A DNA stretch of 64,000 bases from Streptomyces sp. NBC_00286 (GTDB taxonomy: Bacteria; Actinomycetota; Actinomycetes; Streptomycetales; Streptomycetaceae). Where the stretch lies: the NCBI RefSeq assembly GCF_036173125.1, contig NZ_CP108054.1, positions 3,100,001-3,164,000 of the forward strand, given 5' to 3'. Shown one piece after another: positions 1 to 8,693 of the stretch (within the stretch, counting starts at the first letter, position 1; each line of letters opens with the position of its first letter). The notes beneath the pieces are model-generated. The model worked only from the letters and a program-made list of their open reading frames with translations. It had not been told where the DNA came from and did no database searches. The position numbers and the translations under genes are program-made.

Positions 1-660
1 TACGAGAAGGGGTTCCCGGAATCACTCGATCTGCTGGTGCGCTGGCTGCGCGAACCCTCCGTCTCCAGCACCGGCGAGCGCTTCAACTTCCGTGAAGTCC
101 CGGTCGTACCAAGGCCGTCGGAGGATCTGACGGGCGCCGAGGGTCCGGAGGTCGTCGTCGCCTGCACCTCGCCGGCGAGCGTCCGGCTGGCCGCCGAGCG
201 CGGTCTGTCGATGCTGCTGGGGATGCATGTGGGCGACGAGGAGAAGGCGGAGATGGTCGCGCTGTGGCGTACGCACGCCAGGGCCGCGGGCCGCTCCCCC
301 GAGGAGATCGCGGGCGCGGCGCATGTCTCGGCCGGCATCACACAGATAGCGGACCGTCGTACGGACGCGGTCGAGACGCTCGTCAAGGCGATGCCGGGCT
401 GGCTGAAGCAGGGTCTTGAGGCCCATGTGACGGTGGACGGCCGCGCCCGCACGATGCGGGACCCGCTGGCGTACACCGAACTGCTCTGCGGTCTGCACCC
501 GGTGGGCCCGCCCCGGCTGTGCGCGGACCGGCTGGCGGCGACCTCGGAGCGTACGGGCATCACCCGCTTCGCGCTCCTGGTGGAGGGCTCGGGTGACCTG
601 GCGGCGACGGAGGAGAACGTACGGCGGCTGGGGGCGGAGGTGCTGCCACGGCTGCGGTGA
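1..660 (+). CDS. LLM-class flavin/F420-dependent oxidoreductase, 5' truncated by window edge
   Basis: The reading frame is open from base 1 and ends at the TGA at 658-660, so this is the C-terminal part (219 residues) of a longer protein. The segment is compatible with the luciferase-like monooxygenase superfamily: a loop with conserved PVVP, then a helix-rich region in which a VACTSPASVRLAAERGL stretch resembles the phosphate-binding part of the TIM barrel, and a C-terminal TERTGITRFALLVEGSGD strand. Members use FMN or F420 to oxidise small substrates; the substrate cannot be inferred. It converges on the gene at 812-1204, with a bidirectional terminator between them. Family assignment is moderate because the N-terminus is missing. 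Confidence 0.7.
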   Translation, partial: YEKGFPESLDLLVRWLREPSVSSTGERFNFREVPVVPRPSEDLTGAEGPEVVVACTSPASVRLAAERGLSMLLGMHVGDEEKAEMVALWRTHARAAGRSPEEIAGAAHVSAGITQIADRRTDAVETLVKAMPGWLKQGLEAHVTVDGRARTMRDPLAYTELLCGLHPVGPPRLCADRLAATSERTGITRFALLVEGSGDLAATEENVRRLGAEVLPRLR

Positions 661-745
661 GGAGTTGGCGCCGGGACGGGTACGGCTGTTGGTGTGCCCG
701 GCCGGTCGGCGGCGGGCGGGGTTCAATGCGCCCGCCTCGCGGGGA

Positions 746-795
746 GCTTGCCGCCCCGTGCAAAAAATGCACCTCCCGCGTACGGGGCGGCAAGC
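746..795. terminator. Bidirectional intrinsic terminator
   Basis: A perfect 14-bp inverted repeat (GCTTGCCGCCCCGT at 746-759 and its complement at 782-795) lies between two convergent genes. An inner GTGCA/TGCAC stem encloses an A-run. Position and symmetry fit a terminator serving both strands. Confidence 0.8.
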
Positions 796-811
796 CTGCG
801 GCGTCGCTGCC

Positions 812-1204
812 TCAGCAGTCCCGGAACTCCGGGGACTGGTTCAGCAGTTGGCTGCGCACCGAGGTGAAGCGGGCCAGCGTGTCGTCAACCGACGCGTCAA
901 GCGGGAACACCGCCACCCGATGGCAGTTCTGGAAGGCCAGCCGTACTCCGAAGTGCCGCTGCAGAGCGCCGCGTATCGCGTCACTCGCGAGCGCTCGCAG
1001 CAACTGGCCCCGTGCCTGCTCGTCCGGCGGCGGCGTCTGGTTGTCGGCGAAGTTTCCGCCGTCGACCTTCAGTTGGGCCACCAGGGAGCTGATCATCTCC
1101 CATGCGTAAGGCAGGGAAGTCCGGACGCAGTCGACGAATTCCGCTTCGTCGACCTCGCCTCGCTCGGCCTGTTCGAGTAGGGCCGGTGAGACGTCCAGCG
1201 ACAT
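812..1204 (-). CDS. Conserved hypothetical protein (130 aa)
   Basis: The gene starts at ATG 1204, preceded by GAGGAG at proper spacing; the open frame extends further upstream but the extra residues look non-coding. The protein begins MSLDVSPALLEQ, is helical and acidic, and has no signal peptide, membrane segment or catalytic motif I recognise. A central DNQTPPPDEQARGQLL stretch is typical of small Streptomyces proteins of unknown function found beside nucS. It is transcribed toward the flavin oxidoreductase and divergently from nucS, 280 bp away. No function is proposed. Confidence 0.65.
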   Translation of the reverse strand: MSLDVSPALLEQAERGEVDEAEFVDCVRTSLPYAWEMISSLVAQLKVDGGNFADNQTPPPDEQARGQLLRALASDAIRGALQRHFGVRLAFQNCHRVAVFPLDASVDDTLARFTSVRSQLLNQSPEFRDC

Positions 1205-1484
1205 GGGTTCTCCTCTCGCACCCCCTCCCGACAGAGGGGGTTGACGGACAGGGCGGGAGACCGCGACAACGGACAAGCTGACAACGGACACGCTGCGTAC
1301 GCGCACCACGACCTCCCGTTCATACGGTAGGCAACTGTTCTTGATCGCACCAGGACATCTGGAACACAGCAGGGCACCAATGCGCACACAACCGGCCACT
1401 TACGAACAGCATGTGCCATTGGCAAGAGGCGTTGACGATGGGCGAATCGCGTTCACCAGCGCCCGTCGAGTAGCGTTGCCGACC

Positions 1485-2156
1485 ATGCGTCTCGTCATTG
1501 CCCGCTGCTCCGTCGACTACGCCGGCCGGCTCACCGCCCATCTCCCGTCGGCACCCCGTCTGATCTTGGTGAAGGCGGACGGCAGCGTCTCGATTCATGC
1601 GGACGACCGGGCTTACAAGCCCCTCAACTGGATGTCTCCGCCCTGCACCTTGAAAGAGGGGGACGGGGACGAGAAGGGCGTCTGGACCGTCACCAACAAG
1701 GCGGGCGAGAAGCTCATCATCACGATGGAGGAAGTCCTCCACGACTCCTCACATGAACTCGGCGTGGACCCGGGCCTGATCAAGGATGGCGTGGAAGCAC
1801 ACCTCCAGGAACTGCTCGCCGACCGCATCGAGACCCTCGGCGAGGGCTATTCGCTGATCCGCCGCGAGTACATGACGGCCATCGGCCCGGTCGACATCCT
1901 CTGCCGGGACGCCGAGGGCCAGACCGTCGCCGTGGAGATCAAGCGCCGCGGCGAGATCGACGGTGTGGAGCAACTCACGCGCTATCTGGAGCTGTTGAAC
2001 CGCGACCCGCATCTCGCTCCGGTACGCGGCGTCTTCGCGGCACAGGAGATCAAGCCGCAGGCCCGCGTCCTCGCGACCGACCGCGGCATCGGCTGCACGG
2101 TCCTCGACTACGACGCGCTGCGGGGCATCGAGGACGACAAGCTGCGGCTGTTCTGA
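1485..2156 (+). CDS. nucS: Endonuclease NucS (mismatch-specific, non-canonical mismatch repair)
   Basis: NucS/EndoMS cuts both strands at mismatches and provides mismatch repair in actinobacteria, which lack MutS/MutL. The 223-residue length matches the family. An N-terminal beta-rich DNA-binding/dimerisation domain (about 1-110) is followed by a RecB-like PD-(D/E)XK nuclease domain: D137 in GPVDILC, then E151 and K153 in VAVEIKRRG. The protein ends in LRLF, resembling the sliding-clamp-binding tail of mycobacterial NucS. ATG 1485 was chosen over the upstream in-frame start at 1341 because the family begins [10 protein letters not shown] strong terminator follows at 2182-2228. Confidence 0.95.
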   Translation: MRLVIARCSVDYAGRLTAHLPSAPRLILVKADGSVSIHADDRAYKPLNWMSPPCTLKEGDGDEKGVWTVTNKAGEKLIITMEEVLHDSSHELGVDPGLIKDGVEAHLQELLADRIETLGEGYSLIRREYMTAIGPVDILCRDAEGQTVAVEIKRRGEIDGVEQLTRYLELLNRDPHLAPVRGVFAAQEIKPQARVLATDRGIGCTVLDYDALRGIEDDKLRLF

Positions 2157-2181
2157 CGGCCGGGACGTTCCGAGGCTTACG

Positions 2182-2228
2182 ACGGCAGAGGGCCGGGTCC
2201 GCATGAAGCGGACCCGGCCCTCTGCCGT
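2182..2228. terminator. Bidirectional terminator after nucS
   Basis: A 21-bp perfect inverted repeat (2182-2202 with 2208-2228) has a 5-nt ATGAA loop. It lies between convergent nucS and the ATP-binding protein gene and should terminate both. Confidence 0.9.
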
Positions 2229-2286
2229 GACGTACAACTGCCGTGTCGTACGTGGCTGTCAGATCCCCGGCGTCAGATCCCCGGCG

Positions 2287-4866
2287 TCAGATCACCGTCG
2301 TCAGATCTCCGCCCGTCGGCTCGTCGCTCTCCGCCGGAGCGCTCGCGGTGGTCTCGGGCGGGCTGGACACCGGTGTGCTGGGCGCCGGGCCGCTGGCCGA
2401 GTTGTCCGGCGGCGTAGGGTCGTCCGGCGGTTCGACGGTCGGCGGAGTCGTCGGGTCGTCCGGCGGTGTCGGCGTCGGGTCGTCCGGCGGCGTCGGCGTC
2501 GGGTCGTCCGGCGGTGTCGGTGTGGGGTCGTCCGGTGGCGTCGGCTTCGGGTCGTCCGCCGGCGGCTTGCTCGTGGGCGGCTTCGACGGGGACTTGGTCG
2601 GGTCGTCCGGGTCCTTCGTCCCGGTCGGGTCGTCCTTCGACGGCTTCTTGCTCGGCGTCGGCGTCGGATCGTCCGCGGTGCCCACGATGCCGTCCTCGCC
2701 CGGGTCCGGTTCCGTCGGACGGCTCGTGGAGTCGGAGTCGTCGTCCTTCACCGGCTGCTCGGCGCCGAGCCCGCCGCCGTTCTCGCCCGGACTGGCCGAC
2801 GGGTTGACGCCGACCCTTTCCGAAGGCGGAGGGTTCTCGCCGTCCGACGTGGCGCCGAGCGTCACCACCGTGCCGAGCACGGCGACGAGGAGCGCGCCCG
2901 CGCCCGCGGCCACCAGATTGCGCTTGGTGCCGTTCACCAGCCGCTTGACGCCGCTGGGCCGGTGCGAAGCCGGAGGCCCGGTTCGACGCGTGATCACCGT
3001 TGTGAGCTGGGGTGGCGTGGGCGGCGAGGCCGACGCGAACGTAGCCGGTACGCCACCAGGGGGCGACGCCGACTCCTCGTACCGGGCGTCGGGCACCTCC
3101 TCGCCCGTCGTCGCCCCGAACCCGCCGGCCGGCGTGACACCCGTACGGTCGTCGACCAGCGCGAGGGCACGCCGACCGGCGGTGCTACCGCGCTTGTCGG
3201 CGACGGCGCCGCGCAGCCCGACGGAGGCCTCCAGCTCGGCGCGGGCCCGGTCGTACTGGCTGCTGCAGAGCGCCAGTATCCCCAACTCATGGTGGAAATA
3301 GGCCTCTTCGGAGACCTCACCGGCGACCCTGGCCACCTCGGCTCCAGCCCGGAGTGTGCGCTCCCACGAACCCCAGTCGAGGCTCGCGGCGAACGCGGGC
3401 GCGACCGCACGGGCCAGCGCTACGGCGACGCTCTCCTCCTCGCCCTCCACCGGCGGCTCGGCGACCGACACGAGCCCGGTGAGCGCCGCGAGCACGGCGT
3501 CCGCCTCAGCGGCGACCCGCTCCGGCGTGACCGAAGGATGCCCGGCCCACCAGGCGTAGTGCTGGGCGGCGGTCTGCGCCCGCTCATGCGCGTCGGAGGC
3601 GTACCCGTTGGCCGTCAGCTGGGTGTGCACGCCCGCCGCGAGCCGGTAGTGCGAGCCGACCGGCGTGACGAGCGCGCAGCCGACCAGCTCCGCGAGCGCC
3701 GCGTCCGCGTGCGTGTCCCCGACCAGCGCCGGCAGATGCGCCTGGTGCGGCACCTCGCCGCCCAGCGCGACGGCGAACCGCAGCGTGGCGCGCGCCGATT
3801 CACTGAGCCGGGAGGCCAGCAGCGCGGCGGGCGCGGCGCCGTCGGCGAGCGAGGGCAGCGGTACGTCGTGGAGGTCGTCGGCGTCGAAGGGCGCGTCCAC
3901 GGGCGCGTCCTCGTAGTAGCCGTACTCGTCGAAGGCGTTCGGGTCGGCGCGCAGTTGGTCGCGCTGCCGCAGCAGGGCGCCGGCCTGCACGAAGCGCAGC
4001 GGCCGCCCCTCGGACTCGAACCAGAGGTCGCCCGCCCAGTTCGCCTCGTCCTCGGTCAGTACGCGGCCCACGGCACGCTCGAGCAGTTCGAGCCCGCCGG
4101 CCCGGCCCAGGCCCCCGAGGAACACCTCTTCGAGGAGTGAGTCGGCGGACGGCGCGGCGACCTCGGGCGTCGCGGAGATCAGGAAGGCGCACTCGGGTGT
4201 CGCGTCGAGCAGCTCGTCGAGCGCGCCACCGCCGAACTCGATGTCGTCGAGCACGACGACCGCGCCGATCTCCCGGATGAGCGCGAGCAGTTCGTCCGGC
4301 TCCGGCCGGTACAGCGGCGCGCTGTAGACGGCCGCGAAGAGGTCGTGCAGCAGATCGCCGACGGTGCGGCGGTAGCCGCTGAGACGTACGACGCCGTCCG
4401 GTGCGAGATCCGCGCAGTCCTCGGCGACGGCGTCCAGAAGCGCCGTACGGCCCGATCCCGACGGCCCGGTGAGCCGTACGGAGCGCCCGCGCGCAAGCAG
4501 GCGTACGAGCCGCTCACGCTCCTCCTGCCGCTCCAGGAGCGGCATCCGGGGCAGCGAGTGCCCCGGTGGTACGGGCGGCCGCGAGGCGCGCGCCAGCTCG
4601 GCGCGCTCCGCGGGCGTGAACTTCACCGGTCTGCCCGGCCGCTCGCCCGGCGGGCAGAGCTCTATCTCGCTGCCGTCGACGGGATTGACGGTGAGCAGGA
4701 AGTCACCGGACACGAGCTGGACGGTGCGCGCCAGTGCCGGCGCGTTCTGGCTGTTTCCCGGTGCGAGCGCCTGCGTGAGCGGATCGCGCGGCGGACGTTG
4801 TCGAGGCGTCCGGACGTCGTCGTCACGGACGTGCTCTTCGGGTCCTCGGTTGTTCGTCGGGTCCAT
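2287..4866 (-). CDS. Membrane-anchored ATP-binding protein with Pro/Thr-rich tail (859 aa)
   Basis: The protein starts MDPTNNRGPE (ATG 4866). An N-terminal region (1-105) has low complexity. A STAND/AAA-like P-loop module follows: GPSGSGRT at about 134-141, in which the usual Lys is Arg, and a Walker B VVVLDD at about 203-208. A helical stretch resembling winged-helix and TPR regions runs to about 560. A single hydrophobic segment near residue 630 (LVAAGAGALLVAVLGTVVTL) precedes a tail rich in Asp-Pro-Thr with an octapeptide repeat DDPTPTPP, encoded by 24-bp DNA repeats near 2440-2540. The topology suggests a cytoplasmic NTPase domain with an extracellular wall-spanning tail. It sits in the SCO5387-like position next to nucS. 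Role unknown; ligand sensing or signalling is inference. Confidence 0.75.
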   Translation of the reverse strand: MDPTNNRGPEEHVRDDDVRTPRQRPPRDPLTQALAPGNSQNAPALARTVQLVSGDFLLTVNPVDGSEIELCPPGERPGRPVKFTPAERAELARASRPPVPPGHSLPRMPLLERQEERERLVRLLARGRSVRLTGPSGSGRTALLDAVAEDCADLAPDGVVRLSGYRRTVGDLLHDLFAAVYSAPLYRPEPDELLALIREIGAVVVLDDIEFGGGALDELLDATPECAFLISATPEVAAPSADSLLEEVFLGGLGRAGGLELLERAVGRVLTEDEANWAGDLWFESEGRPLRFVQAGALLRQRDQLRADPNAFDEYGYYEDAPVDAPFDADDLHDVPLPSLADGAAPAALLASRLSESARATLRFAVALGGEVPHQAHLPALVGDTHADAALAELVGCALVTPVGSHYRLAAGVHTQLTANGYASDAHERAQTAAQHYAWWAGHPSVTPERVAAEADAVLAALTGLVSVAEPPVEGEEESVAVALARAVAPAFAASLDWGSWERTLRAGAEVARVAGEVSEEAYFHHELGILALCSSQYDRARAELEASVGLRGAVADKRGSTAGRRALALVDDRTGVTPAGGFGATTGEEVPDARYEESASPPGGVPATFASASPPTPPQLTTVITRRTGPPASHRPSGVKRLVNGTKRNLVAAGAGALLVAVLGTVVTLGATSDGENPPPSERVGVNPSASPGENGGGLGAEQPVKDDDSDSTSRPTEPDPGEDGIVGTADDPTPTPSKKPSKDDPTGTKDPDDPTKSPSKPPTSKPPADDPKPTPPDDPTPTPPDDPTPTPPDDPTPTPPDDPTTPPTVEPPDDPTPPDNSASGPAPSTPVSSPPETTASAPAESDEPTGGDLTTVI

Positions 4867-5161
4867 AGGTCCAAGCCCCCCAAAAGCGTTGTGTGCCGAG
4901 CCCCCCGGCCTGCTGCACACTGCGCTGTCGCTTCTGGTCCGGTGCCCGCTTACGGGTTGGTGAGGGTATAGCGGGCAGCCGAACCCTAAACCTTCGCACA
5001 GTATCTACGAACAGACGGGGTACGGCGCCGTCCGAGACGTCACAGCTTCATGAGGATTGTGTTCGCTGTGCTTTTCATGCAGGAGACGGCGGTCCGGTTC
5101 CTTGCGAAAGCCGGTTCTCGAGTGAGCGGCGGTACGTTCCTTCTGGAGGCGGCGGTCCGGC

Positions 5162-5485
5162 TCATACCCGGGGCAGCGACTCGACTCCGATGCCGCCCTC
5201 GATCGCCAGGATCCGGTGCAGCCGGGTCGCCACCAACAGGCGTTGCATCTGCGGCGGAACGCCGCGCAGCACAAGCCTCCGGCCACACCTCCCCGCCCGT
5301 CGGTGGGCCCCCATGATGACACCGAGTCCGGTGGCGTCCCAGGAGTCCAGTTCTGACAGGTCGAGCACCAGGTCGCCGGCTCCGTCGTCGACGGCCGAGT
5401 GCAGGACCGTACGGGCGTCCGCCGCGCTGACGACGTCGAGGCGGCCCCCGACGGCCAGCTCGGCGTGGTCGCCCCTGATGTGCAT
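5162..5485 (-). CDS. STAS-domain anti-sigma factor antagonist (107 aa)
   Basis: This is a single STAS domain like SpoIIAA/RsbV. It has an N-terminal beta strand ELAVGGRLDVVSAADART, a VLDLSELDSWDATGLGVI core, and a C-terminal helix. The residue normally phosphorylated by the partner kinase is Thr here (DATGLG) rather than the more common Ser, which other antagonists also show. Such proteins release alternative sigma factors by binding the anti-sigma kinase. No kinase or sigma gene is adjacent, so the partner is encoded elsewhere. ATG 5485 gives the usual length of about 110 residues. Confidence 0.85.
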   Translation of the reverse strand: MHIRGDHAELAVGGRLDVVSAADARTVLHSAVDDGAGDLVLDLSELDSWDATGLGVIMGAHRRAGRCGRRLVLRGVPPQMQRLLVATRLHRILAIEGGIGVESLPRV

Positions 5486-5650
5486 ATGCGCTCCCCGAGA
5501 GTGCGTTTCGTGTTCAGCGTCTTTCGTGCTCTTCCGTGTCCTGTGTTTGTGCCAGGACTGACTGCCGTACCGGGGCAGAAGTTGCCGTCTGTAAGCGAAC
5601 CGATACCGAAACCACCCCGAAGGGTGATCACTGTAGGGGACGACAGAACG

Positions 5651-6499
5651 TCAGTAGGCGTAAAAGCCCTGCCCGCTCTTGCGTCCGATATCACCGGCGT
5701 CGACCATCCGGCGCATCAGTTCCGGAGGCGCGAACTTCTCGTCCTGCGTCTCCGTGTAGATGTTGCTCGTGGCGTGCAGCAGGATGTCCACGCCGGTCAG
5801 GTCGGCGGTGGCCAGCGGCCCCATCGCGTGACCGAAGCCCAGCTTGCAGGCGACGTCGATGTCCTCGGCGCTGGCCACGCCCGACTCGTACAGCTTCGCC
5901 GCCTCGACGACGAGCGCCGAGATGAGCCTCGTAGTGACGAAGCCGGCGACGTCACGGTTGACGACGATGCAGGTCTTGCCGACGGACTCCGCGAACTCCC
6001 GTGCGGTGGCGAGCGTTTCATCGCTCGTCTTGTAGCCCCGCACCAGCTCGCACAGCTGCATCATCGGGACCGGCGAGAAGAAGTGGACGCCGACGACCCG
6101 CTCCGGGCGCTCGGTGGCCGCCGCGATCTTGGTGATCGGGATGGCGGAGGTGTTGGACGCGAGGACGGCCTCGTCCCTCACCAGCTTGTCGAGCGCACGG
6201 AAGATCTCGTGCTTGACGTCCAGCTTCTCGAAGACGGCCTCGACGACGATGTCGGCGTCGGCGACCGCGTCGAGATCGGTGGTGGCGGTGATGCGCCCCA
6301 AGGCCTCCTCGGCCGCACCGGCGTCCAGCTTCCCCTTGCTCACGAACTTCTCGTACGAGGCCTTGATGCCGTCGGTGCCACGGGTCAGCGCCTCATCGGT
6401 GACGTCCCGTAGGACGACGTCCCAGCCGGCCTGTGCGGATACCTGGGCAATACCGGAACCCATCAGTCCGGCTCCGATGACGGCAAGCTTCCGCGCCAC
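5651..6499 (-). CDS. 3-hydroxybutyryl-CoA dehydrogenase
   Basis: This 282-residue protein reduces acetoacetyl-CoA or oxidises 3-hydroxybutyryl-CoA with NAD(P). A Rossmann fold opens the sequence with VIGAGLMGSGIAQV (about 7-20). The catalytic His lies in GVHFFSPVPMMQL, and Asn in an ASNTSAIPIT motif. The C-terminal helical dimerisation domain contains GFVTTRLISA and ends at a GQGFYAY motif common in this family. Full length. It is monocistronic, with a 165-bp gap to the STAS gene. In Streptomyces this enzyme feeds butyryl-CoA/ethylmalonyl-CoA metabolism. Confidence 0.93.
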   Translation of the reverse strand: MARKLAVIGAGLMGSGIAQVSAQAGWDVVLRDVTDEALTRGTDGIKASYEKFVSKGKLDAGAAEEALGRITATTDLDAVADADIVVEAVFEKLDVKHEIFRALDKLVRDEAVLASNTSAIPITKIAAATERPERVVGVHFFSPVPMMQLCELVRGYKTSDETLATAREFAESVGKTCIVVNRDVAGFVTTRLISALVVEAAKLYESGVASAEDIDVACKLGFGHAMGPLATADLTGVDILLHATSNIYTETQDEKFAPPELMRRMVDAGDIGRKSGQGFYAY

Positions 6500-6633
6500 A
6501 GTCCGACTCCCCTAACCCACTAACACGCTGCTTATATCTGCCTCTCCGGCGGACCTTAGCGCTCGTTAAGGGCTGTGTGACTAGTTAGTAATGCGCGTCA
6601 CGTCTCAATGGACGGACATCACACCGGGAGGGG

Positions 6634-7045
6634 TCATTCCGGCGCTCGTACGGCGTAGTTGAGGACCTTCTCGCTCAAAAGGTCCTCCATGTCGTCGAGG
6701 AGGGCGAGGGCTTCGCGGGACACCTCGGCGGGCTTCCGGCCCGCGACCGTCTCGCGGCCGATCAGGGCCATGAGCGTCGACTGCACCCAGCTGATCTGTC
6801 CCGCCATCAGGGTGGGCAGCGGGTCGTCGGGGGCCGCGGCCGTCTCCTCCCTGAGGGTCTGTTCGAGGTGCTCCAACGCCTCCTGCTGCACGCGCCACAG
6901 CCGGGCCTTGAGCGTGTCCGCCCCGTGGATGACGCGAAGGAAGTCTCCGTAGCCCTCGACGAGGCCCACCTTGGGCGAGACGGTCTCAACCTCCTCACGC
7001 AGTTCGCGCAGTACGGCGGCGGGCGCCTCCGGCGGCGGAACGGGA
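6634..7045 (-). pseudogene. TetR-family regulator, N-terminal DNA-binding domain missing
   Basis: The leftward frame from about 7045 to the stop at 6634 encodes the ligand-binding half of a TetR regulator: a PPEAPAAVLRELREEVET helix, then VEGYGDFLRVIHG, and a long C-terminal helical bundle ending YAVRAPE. The N-terminal helix-turn-helix of about 50-60 residues is absent. Upstream of 7045 the frame reads into sequence that is the end of a different gene on the opposite strand. The open frame continues through that DNA as an artefact of high GC. The remaining protein could not bind DNA as a normal TetR, so it is called a remnant. Confidence 0.7.
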
Positions 7046-7049
7046 TCAG

Positions 7050-7166
7050 GTGTCGGGGCGGAGCGCCCCGACCACCACGATGCTGTACGGCGTGCTCGTG
7101 GCCCTCTACTTCGCGGCACACGCCGTGACGGTGGGCACACGAGTGTTCCGGAAGGCCGGAGCGTAA
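7050..7166 (+). pseudogene. C-terminal fragment of a membrane transport protein
   Basis: The rightward frame ending at TAA 7164-7166 encodes a hydrophobic segment (YGVLVALYFAAHAVTV) followed by a short basic tail, RVFRKAGA. This looks like the last transmembrane helix and tail of a permease (ABC-2 or MFS type). No start or ribosome site precedes the hydrophobic segment convincingly, and the coding signal stops abruptly at the junction with the truncated TetR gene. An alternative is a small single-span membrane protein starting at ATG 7080 (28 residues). Confidence 0.4.
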
Positions 7167-7179
7167 CTAGGCTGGTCAC

Positions 7180-7752
7180 ATGGTCAATCTGACGCGCATC
7201 TACACCAGGACCGGCGACCAGGGCACCACCGCCCTCGGCGACATGAGCCGGGTCGCCAAGACCGATCTGCGGATCGCGGCGTACGCCGACGCCAACGAGG
7301 CGAACGCGGTGATCGGTACGGCGATCGCCCTCGGAGGGCTGCACGAGGAGATCGTCAAGGTCCTCACCCGCGTACAGAACGACCTGTTCGACGTGGGTGC
7401 GGACCTGTCGACGCCGGTCGTCGAGAACCCGGAGTTCCCGCCCCTCAGGGTCGAGCAGTTCTACATCGACAAACTGGAGGCGGACTGCGACCGATTCCTC
7501 GCCGAACTCGAAAAGCTCCGCTCCTTCATCCTCCCCGGCGGCACACCCGGCGCGGCACTGCTGCACCAGGCGTGCACGGTCGTACGGCGTGCGGAGCGCT
7601 CGACGTGGGCGGCTCTGGAGGTCCACGGGGACACCATGAACCCGCTCACCGCCACCTACCTCAACCGGCTGTCGGACCTCCTGTTCATCCTTGCCAGGTC
7701 GGCCAACAAGGAGGTCGGGGACGTGCTGTGGGTGCCGGGCGGGGAGCGCTGA
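7180..7752 (+). CDS. Cob(I)alamin adenosyltransferase, PduO type
   Basis: This enzyme transfers adenosyl from ATP to cob(I)alamin to make coenzyme B12. The 190-residue protein has the N-terminal ATP-binding signature YTRTGDQGTTALGD (about 6-20) and the conserved KTDLRIAAYADANEANA. The C-terminal helix motif contains RRAERSTWAAL and an NRLSDLLFILAR motif, both hallmarks of the PduO/MMAB family. ATG 7180 is the natural start, 14 bp after the relic membrane protein stop. It corresponds to the SCO5380 position. No cobalamin riboswitch is visible upstream. Confidence 0.93.
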   Translation: MVNLTRIYTRTGDQGTTALGDMSRVAKTDLRIAAYADANEANAVIGTAIALGGLHEEIVKVLTRVQNDLFDVGADLSTPVVENPEFPPLRVEQFYIDKLEADCDRFLAELEKLRSFILPGGTPGAALLHQACTVVRRAERSTWAALEVHGDTMNPLTATYLNRLSDLLFILARSANKEVGDVLWVPGGER

Positions 7753-7759
7753 GGCGCCC

Positions 7760-7957
7760 CTACCGGTTCCCTGCCGACGTGCGGGCCGTCTGGTAGAGGC
7801 CCGTCAGGACGAGCGCGCCCCCGACGCACATCATGACCACGCCGACCTTCGTCAGGGTGACGACCGGGGTCTCCACATCCCCGGTGAACAGCCACAGAGG
7901 CAGGCCGATCGCAAAGGTGACGATCCCCTCCAGCAGGTTCTTCGACGCCTGGCTCAT
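7760..7957 (-). CDS. Small membrane protein (65 aa), DUF5708-like
   Basis: This protein has two predicted transmembrane segments: EGIVTFAIGLPLWLFTG (about 9-26) and KVGVVMMCVGGALVLTGLY (about 37-56), with a short polar loop and a basic tail. The start overlaps the end of the upstream membrane-protein gene by 4 bp, so the pair is translationally coupled. Size and context fit the short Streptomyces family DUF5708, but that name is from memory of the family pattern. Function unknown. Confidence 0.7.
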   Translation of the reverse strand: MSQASKNLLEGIVTFAIGLPLWLFTGDVETPVVTLTKVGVVMMCVGGALVLTGLYQTARTSAGNR

Positions 7958-8541
7958 GACCGGGCACTCTCCTTCCTCGTCGTGAGCGGGTGCTCCTCCT
8001 CGGTAGCGGCGGGCGCCTTCCTCGGCCAGATCGTGTAGGACAGGGCGATCAGGCCGTAGATGCCGATTGCGCGCACCGCCACCCCCTGGAAGGCCCGCAG
8101 GGAGCTGACGTCGCCGGAGTCGCCGACGTACCAGACCGCGAGCTCAAGGAGCGCCAGAGCCACGGCGCCCCCGAACACCGCCCGCAGCCACAGCTTCGCC
8201 TCGTGGCGAGCGCGGGCACGGCCGTAGCGCGGCGGCTTCGTCGGGGGCGGGCCGCCGCCCAGGCGATGGGCCGCGTGGCCGTCGAGCCAGCGGATCGTGT
8301 AGTGGCCGAACGCCACCGTGTAGCCGATGTAGAGCGCCGCCAGGCCGTGCTCCCAGCTCGGCTCGGCGCCGTTCTTCAGGTCGATCGCCGTCGCGGCGAA
8401 CAGGACCAGCTCCAGCACCGGCTCGCACAGCAGCAGCACCACACTCGTACGGCGCCACTTCAGCAGGTAGCGGACGGACAGGCCCAGCGCCAGCAGCACC
8501 CAGAACCCGACCTCGCAGGCGATGATCAAGCCGACGATCAC
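7954..8541 (-). CDS. Integral membrane protein (195 aa), function unknown
   Basis: About five hydrophobic helices are visible. The N-terminus MIVGLIIACEVGFWVLLALG is a clear first span. A middle helix pair surrounds LYIGYTVAFGHYTIRW, a conserved motif in actinobacterial membrane proteins of unknown function. The last two helices precede a charged C-terminal tail. It is coupled to the downstream 65-aa membrane protein by a 4-bp overlap and is divergent from chiS, suggesting a two-gene unit of its own. Confidence 0.75.
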   Translation of the reverse strand: MIVGLIIACEVGFWVLLALGLSVRYLLKWRRTSVVLLLCEPVLELVLFAATAIDLKNGAEPSWEHGLAALYIGYTVAFGHYTIRWLDGHAAHRLGGGPPPTKPPRYGRARARHEAKLWLRAVFGGAVALALLELAVWYVGDSGDVSSLRAFQGVAVRAIGIYGLIALSYTIWPRKAPAATEEEHPLTTRKESARS

Positions 8542-8693
8542 GGCTCACTCCTTTCGGTCACCCCTCAAGGCTCCTGCCGGGAGGAGCGGCTTTCGTCGTC
8601 GCCGGTGACGAACTCGCGGTACATCGAAGGATGCAGTCCGGGACCCTCCGCGGGCATCACGCGGAGAGCGCCCGGCCCGTGTTGGATGGGGCC

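Noticed and set aside
2203..4140. Long rightward open frame of 645 codons opposite the ATP-binding protein gene
   Set aside because: It is an antisense shadow: Arg-rich composition, no ribosome site, and it begins inside the terminator; the leftward frame has recognisable domains.
6634..7626. A 330-codon leftward frame covering the TetR remnant and cobO antisense
   Set aside because: Only the first part (to about 7045) is coding-like; the rest is antisense to the adenosyltransferase gene and the membrane relic.
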